10,448 nt of DNA from Hydrogenophaga sp. (GTDB taxonomy: Bacteria; Pseudomonadota; Gammaproteobacteria; Burkholderiales; Burkholderiaceae_C): assembly GCA_030684755.1 (NCBI GenBank), contig JAUXXN010000453.1:1-10448 (forward strand), written 5' to 3'. Both the position numbers and the translations under genes were made by a program. The notes beneath the pieces were generated by a model. The model had not been told where the DNA came from, did not search any database, and saw only the letters and a list, made by a program, of their open reading frames with translations. The first letter of the stretch is position 1; each line of letters begins with the position of its first letter. This document shows, piece after piece, positions 7,003 through 10,448 of this stretch.

Positions 7003-7668
7003 ATGTCCCGCAAACCCACCAAAGGCTATTTCGTCCGTGGCCAATTCGTCGCCCTCGGCAGCGAATTGGACCTTGAGCTCAAGCGCGAGCTCAAGGGCTC
7101 GGTCGACATGAGCAAAACCGACCTGAAAAAATACAGCGATCGCCTGCAAGAACTGGGGGAAAGCCTGCTCACCCTGCGCGCCGACCTGATGAAACGGCTG
7201 GAGCTGTCCGAAAAACTGGTGGATGCGGTGGACGCCGCCAAACGCATCACCAACTTTGAAGGACGCCGGCGCCAGATGCAGTTCATTGGCAAGCTCATGC
7301 GCGGCCTGCCCGAAGACACCATCGCCGCCGTCGAGGCCGCGCTGGACGAGCAAAACAAAGGCTCGGCCAAAGGCACGCTGTCGCTGCACCAGGCTGAGCA
7401 GTGGCGCGACCAACTCATTGCCGACGACGACGCGCTGACCCGCTGGCTGGACATCGACACCGAAGCCGACGCACAGCAGCTGCGCGCCCTGATTCGCCAA
7501 GCCCGCAAAGACGCCCAAGCCGCCCAAGTGCAGGCACAAGAACAACCGGGCGAAGCGGTGCGCCACGGCAAAGCCTACCGCGACATTTTTCAGCTCGTCA
7601 AAGCCGTCCTGACACGCAACGACGCAGACGGCGCCACCGAAACACCCACCGACGACGAAGAACCATGA
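7003..7668 (+). CDS. darP: Ribosome biogenesis factor DarP (YjgA, DUF615)
   Basis: A 221-residue protein of the YjgA/DarP family, which associates with late 50S precursors and aids large-subunit assembly. Recognisable segments are the N-terminal SRKPTKGYFVRGQFVALG, the ELDLELKRELKG stretch (21-32), the most conserved block EGRRRQMQFIGKLMR (86-100), EQWRDQLI (132-139) and the C-terminal YRDIFQLVKAVL (192-203). It is longer than the 183-residue E. coli protein because of a Gln/Ala-rich insertion near 165-182 and an acidic tail after 207. The frame stays open for 482 codons upstream, but that part lies antisense to pmbA and is not family-like; the ATG at 7003 has AGGAA three bases before it. Its stop overlaps the mog start. 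Confidence 0.93.
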   Translation: MSRKPTKGYFVRGQFVALGSELDLELKRELKGSVDMSKTDLKKYSDRLQELGESLLTLRADLMKRLELSEKLVDAVDAAKRITNFEGRRRQMQFIGKLMRGLPEDTIAAVEAALDEQNKGSAKGTLSLHQAEQWRDQLIADDDALTRWLDIDTEADAQQLRALIRQARKDAQAAQVQAQEQPGEAVRHGKAYRDIFQLVKAVLTRNDADGATETPTDDEEP

Positions 7669-8267
7669 ACGACAACGCTCTGCAACCCGAGCCGGTGCGC
7701 ATCGGCATCGTGTCCATCAGCGACCGTGCCAGCACTGGCGTGTACGAAGACAAAGGCCTGCCCGCGCTGCAAGACTGGCTCAGCCGCGCCCTGAAAAACC
7801 CGATCAGCTTCGAGCCCCGGCTGATCCCCGACGAGATGGACCGCATCAGCGCCACGCTGATCGAGCTGGTGGACGCGGGCTGCTCATTGGTGCTCACCAC
7901 CGGCGGCACCGGCCCCGCCCTGCGCGACGTGACGCCCGAAGCCACACTGGCAGTGGCCCACAAGGAAATGCCCGGCTTTGGCGAGCAAATGCGCCAGATC
8001 AGCCTCACGTTTGTGCCCACCGCCATCCTGTCGCGCCAGGTGGCGGTCGTTCGCGGCAACAGCCTGATCATCAACCTGCCCGGCCAACCCAAGGCCATTG
8101 CCGAAACACTGGAAGGCCTGAAAAACGCCGACGGCACGCAAAAGATCAACGGCATTTTTGCCGCCGTGCCTTATTGCATCGACCTGATCGGCGGGCCCTA
8201 CCTGGAAACCCACGACGAGGTCTGCAAAGGCTTTCGTCCCAAGTCGGCGCTGCGCCCAGCCCGCTGA
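7665..8267 (+). CDS. mog: Molybdopterin adenylyltransferase Mog
   Basis: Mog transfers AMP from ATP to molybdopterin, activating it for molybdenum insertion in the last steps of molybdenum cofactor synthesis in the cytosol. The 200-residue product matches E. coli Mog (195 residues) along its length: RIGIVSISDRASTGVYEDKG (12-31), RLIPDE (52-57), the nucleotide-binding TTGGTGPALRDVTPEA (78-93), EMPGFGEQMRQISL (101-114), VPTAILSRQ (117-125), LPGQPKAI (138-145) and VPYCIDLIGGPYLET. Asp56 and Asp88 align with E. coli Asp49 and Asp82, acidic residues required for activity. The ATG overlaps the darP stop (ATGA), so translation is probably coupled; only a weak GAAG lies upstream. Confidence 0.96.
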   Translation: MNDNALQPEPVRIGIVSISDRASTGVYEDKGLPALQDWLSRALKNPISFEPRLIPDEMDRISATLIELVDAGCSLVLTTGGTGPALRDVTPEATLAVAHKEMPGFGEQMRQISLTFVPTAILSRQVAVVRGNSLIINLPGQPKAIAETLEGLKNADGTQKINGIFAAVPYCIDLIGGPYLETHDEVCKGFRPKSALRPAR

Positions 8268-8327
8268 ACCAACGCGCCAAGACCGCAAAGACGATCCGCC
8301 GCACCTTCAAAATTCAGGGAAATCTGT

Positions 8328-9338
8328 ATGCCCGTTTACCGCTGCAACCAGTGCGGCCACGTCAGCGAATCGCCTGTGGCCGGCACCCAAGTGCCCTGCG
8401 CCGCCTGCCAAGCACACTGCACCGTGTACGACACCACGTTCTACATCAGCAAACTGATTGAACGCTATGCCGCCGCCGTGCGTGAAATCAAAGCCCTCAA
8501 AGCCGAAAACACGACGATCAGCGAAGCGGAAGCCGAAGCAGCTAGCAGCAGCGCCATCGCAAATCCGCCCAAGACCCCAGAGCCAGTCAACAGCCCAGAA
8601 AGCCCTGCCAACCTGGCCACGGCAGCGCAACACGCAGGCATTGAACAATGGCTCAAATCGCGCCAAATTGAAGCCCAGTTTGACCACAGCAACGTGGACA
8701 CCAGCGGCTATTTCGACGAAGCGGCACAACAACTCGGACGCAGCTACGACCTGTTTGGCGAACTCATCCAACGCGTGGCCTATGCCTACCGCAAAAGCCA
8801 CACCGGGCTGAATCTGGACCTGACCCACAGCGACCAGAAAGACATTCAAGCCCTCACGACTCTGTGTCGCCAGCTTTACAGCCACACCCTGTTTGCCCGC
8901 TACCACTACCAAAAAGCAGAAAAAGTGGTCCGCCTCTCGCTACAACCCGCGCCCAAAGTACGCCAATTCTTTGAAGGCGCTTGGCTGGAGTGGTACGCCC
9001 TGCTGGAATTGCTGGAGGTTCTGCAACAGCGTCAACTGGTGTTTTCTTGCGCGCGTGGCGTCAAGGTGCTGTTCCCCAACGAAGACGTGCACGAACTCGA
9101 CGTGGTGGCCCTGCCGCACGGGCAAGCGCCCATTTGCATTGAATGCAAATCGGGCGAATTTCGCCGCGACATTGACAAATACCAGCGCCTGCGCAAACGC
9201 TTGGGCATTGAGCGCAGCCGTTTTGTGATTTGCTCGACCGACATCACCGACGAGCAGGCCAGCAGCCTATCGGCCATGTACGACCTGACCTTTGTCAGCA
9301 TCGCATTGCTGCCTCGCCATCTGGCCAGCATTGTTTGA
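8328..9338 (+). CDS. Uncharacterised zinc-ribbon protein with PD-(D/E)xK nuclease-like C-terminal domain
   Basis: The 336-residue product has three parts. Residues 1-35 hold a zinc-ribbon-like CxxC...CxxC (Cys6, Cys9, Cys24, Cys27), followed by a charged helical stretch (about 41-70) and a Pro/Ser/Ala-rich linker (75-95). Residues 102-210 are predominantly helical and I do not recognise them. Residues 214-336 resemble the nuclease half of Card1/DUF1887 proteins: FFEGAWLEWYALLELLE (214-230), GVKVLFPNEDVHELDVVAL (244-262) and PICIECKSGEFRRDIDKY (268-285). Asp258, Glu272 and Lys274 fit the PD-(D/E)xK catalytic set. A nucleic acid target is therefore plausible, but the biological role is unknown. 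The start has AGGGA seven bases upstream. It sits between mog and slyD in the same direction, with gaps of 60 and 49 bases. No CARF motif or CRISPR gene is seen. Confidence 0.85.
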   Translation: MPVYRCNQCGHVSESPVAGTQVPCAACQAHCTVYDTTFYISKLIERYAAAVREIKALKAENTTISEAEAEAASSSAIANPPKTPEPVNSPESPANLATAAQHAGIEQWLKSRQIEAQFDHSNVDTSGYFDEAAQQLGRSYDLFGELIQRVAYAYRKSHTGLNLDLTHSDQKDIQALTTLCRQLYSHTLFARYHYQKAEKVVRLSLQPAPKVRQFFEGAWLEWYALLELLEVLQQRQLVFSCARGVKVLFPNEDVHELDVVALPHGQAPICIECKSGEFRRDIDKYQRLRKRLGIERSRFVICSTDITDEQASSLSAMYDLTFVSIALLPRHLASIV

Positions 9339-9387
9339 CCCGCCAAGCAAACGCAATTACCCCCAAACACACACCACCTAGAAGCCC

Positions 9388-9864
9388 ATGAAAATCACCA
9401 AAGACACCGTTGTCACCATCACCTTTCGCGCCACCGACGCCAAGGGCAAACTGCTGGAAGACGGCAAAGAACCCCGCTCTTATCTGCATGGTGACTACAA
9501 CAACACCTTGCCCGGCGTTGAAAAAGCGCTGGAAGGTCAGGAAAAAGGTTTTGCCGCCACGCTGGTGCTGCAACCCGAAGACGCTTTTGGCGTGCGCGAT
9601 GAAAACCTGGCCACAAGCATTCCTAAAAAGGACTTTCCACCGGGCGTGAAGGTGGGCGGCCAGTTGCAAGGCGTGGACGACCAGGGCCGCGAGCAGGTGT
9701 TCACCGTGGTGAAAATCAAGGGCGACACGGTGCTGCTGGACGGTAACCACCCGCTTGCCGGGCAGACCCTGCGCTTTGCGCTGAAGGTGGTGGATGTGCA
9801 AGCCGCCAGCGCCGAAGAGGTGGCGCATGGCCATGCGCACGGAGCCCACGGCCACCATCATTGA
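9388..9864 (+). CDS. slyD: FKBP-type peptidyl-prolyl cis-trans isomerase, SlyD type
   Basis: A cytosolic prolyl isomerase and chaperone of 158 residues. The FKBP core is interrupted by the insert-in-flap chaperone domain (roughly 70-125), as in SlyD. The diagnostic block is YLHGDYNNTLPGVEKALEGQ (32-51), with LDGNHPLAGQTLRFALKVV (117-135) near the end of the insert. The tail AHGHAHGAHGHHH carries seven histidines in 13 residues, like the metal-binding tail of E. coli SlyD that binds nickel and other divalent metals and aids hydrogenase maturation. It is shorter than that tail and has no cysteines. The Shine-Dalgarno is weak (GAAG just before the ATG). It is the last gene of the plus-strand row beginning at darP and converges on cysE. 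Confidence 0.93.
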   Translation: MKITKDTVVTITFRATDAKGKLLEDGKEPRSYLHGDYNNTLPGVEKALEGQEKGFAATLVLQPEDAFGVRDENLATSIPKKDFPPGVKVGGQLQGVDDQGREQVFTVVKIKGDTVLLDGNHPLAGQTLRFALKVVDVQAASAEEVAHGHAHGAHGHHH

Positions 9865-9900
9865 GCCTCCATGCCGACATGGCCGGCACAAGCACAACGC

Positions 9901-10008
9901 GTGAACCGGAGCACCGGGTGGCCGACGCAGCGAAGTCAAGAAGGAGGAACGGGCGCAGCCCCGTCCGGGGTACATGAGCGGAGTCGGCCACCCGGTGCTC
10001 CGGTTCAC
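9901..10008. repeat. 108-bp element with perfect 26-bp inverted arms
   Basis: The left arm (9901-9926, starting GTGAACCGGAGCACCGGG) is the exact reverse complement of the right arm (9983-10008, ending CCCGGTGCTCCGGTTCAC). The 56-base centre can fold further, with ACGGG (9949-9953) against CCCGT (9960-9964), or CCCC-GTCC-GGGG (9959-9970). It lies in the 172-bp gap between convergent slyD and cysE. No T-run follows on either strand, so it is not a standard intrinsic terminator, though it could still stop or stabilise transcripts. Size, symmetry and position suggest a REP/BIME-like or MITE-like dispersed repeat. Copy number cannot be judged from this window. Confidence 0.8.
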
Positions 10009-10036
10009 AGGCCCACACGCTCAGCGCGCAAGGTTT

Positions 10037-10448
10037 CTATTTGCCCACCAACTGGTTCAGCTTTTCCGCCTCAAAGCACTCACTGCGTGCCGCGTCTGCA
10101 GGCACACAGTCACCCTTTTGTTGCTTGGAAAGCGTTTCAATGGCCTGCCACAGCAGCGCAATCTGGTGCTCCTGCCCGGCAGCGCTGTTGATCAGACCTC
10201 GCATAGCTTGCGAGAGCGGGTCGTCTTCTTGCGTGATGCCGTAGGCTTGGAATTTGGGCTTGGCGTCTTCCATCACATCGGCGCTTTCACCGGCCTTGCT
10301 CTGGATGATGCGGGCCGGAATGCCCACCGCCGTGGCGCCCGGCGGCACGGGTTTGATAACCACCGCGTTGCTGCCAATCTTGGCACCGTCGCCCACCACA
10401 AAGCCGCCCAACACCTTGGCACCGGCGCTGACCACCACGTTTTTGCCC
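10037..10448 (-). CDS. cysE: Serine O-acetyltransferase, C-terminal part (gene runs off the window)
   Basis: CysE acetylates serine with acetyl-CoA to O-acetylserine, the acceptor of sulfide in cysteine synthesis. The visible 136 residues start inside the left-handed beta-helix: NVVVSAGAKVLGGFVVGDGA, then IGSNAVVIKPVPPGATAVGI and PARII. This is the usual hexapeptide-repeat end of the acetyltransferase fold. A C-terminal extension of some 85 residues follows, rich in charged and Gln residues, ending LNQLVGK. This is longer than the short tail of E. coli CysE and lacks its terminal Ile. In E. coli-type enzymes that Ile inserts into cysteine synthase, so complex formation may differ here. The N-terminal half and the start lie to the right of the window. 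Confidence 0.88.
   Translation of the reverse strand, partial: GKNVVVSAGAKVLGGFVVGDGAKIGSNAVVIKPVPPGATAVGIPARIIQSKAGESADVMEDAKPKFQAYGITQEDDPLSQAMRGLINSAAGQEHQIALLWQAIETLSKQQKGDCVPADAARSECFEAEKLNQLVGK

Noticed and set aside
9823..9838. A perfect 16-bp palindrome GCGCATGGCCATGCGC
   Set aside because: It lies inside slyD where the His/Ala/Gly-rich tail forces repeated CAT, GGC and GCG codons, so it is explained by the protein sequence.
9941..9947. AAGGAGG inside the inverted-repeat element, a strong Shine-Dalgarno-like string
   Set aside because: The next ATG is 26 bases away at 9973 and opens no credible coding frame.
9871..10191. A 106-codon plus-strand frame across the inverted repeat and the cysE end
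   Set aside because: It overlaps cysE in antisense and the inverted repeat; its translation is low-complexity and has no suitable ribosome-binding site.

Overview
The window is GC-rich with GC-biased third codon positions. Its genes most resemble those of Burkholderiales (Betaproteobacteria), probably the family Comamonadaceae. This rests on recalled protein family character and gene order, not on a search. Genes are densely packed and nearly all housekeeping. There are no tRNAs, rRNAs, CRISPR arrays or transposase genes, and no gene-free stretch over 300 bases.

Layout, left to right. (1) The tail of an unidentified upstream gene (to 82) overlaps the start of cobA (79-903), a uroporphyrinogen-III methyltransferase for sirohaem/cobalamin synthesis. 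A BaiN/YhiN-type flavoprotein (964-2187) follows. (2) A clear sigma-70 promoter (2207-2234) and a leader of about 120 nt with hairpins precede rpsU (2361-2573, ribosomal protein bS21), which ends in a strong intrinsic terminator. A GatB/YqeY-domain gene (2693-3154) follows. (3) An exported Leu/Ile/Val-type substrate-binding protein (3256-4470) has no permease or ATPase genes beside it. (4) On the minus strand, pmbA/tldE (5425-6891) is followed by an EamA-family membrane transporter (4518-5402). (5) Divergent from pmbA, a plus-strand row runs darP/yjgA (7003-7668), mog (7665-8267, ATGA overlap), an uncharacterised protein with a zinc ribbon and a PD-(D/E)xK-type nuclease domain (8328-9338), and a slyD-type FKBP isomerase with a His-rich tail (9388-9864). 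(6) A 108-bp element with perfect 26-bp inverted arms (9901-10008) lies between the convergent slyD and the 3' part of cysE (minus strand, running off the right edge).

Functionally the genes link loosely. cobA and cysE both belong to sulfur/cysteine metabolism, through sirohaem for sulfite reductase and O-acetylserine for cysteine. rpsU and darP serve ribosome function and assembly, mog finishes the molybdenum cofactor, and slyD is a folding and metal-handling protein.

The two observations most worth pursuing are the 336-residue zinc-ribbon protein and the 108-bp inverted-repeat element. The protein's C-terminus resembles the nuclease half of Card1/DUF1887 proteins but has no recognisable CARF domain and no CRISPR neighbour. 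The element looks like a dispersed REP/MITE-like repeat or structured RNA. The rpsU leader, with a terminator-like hairpin ahead of the start codon, is a third candidate.
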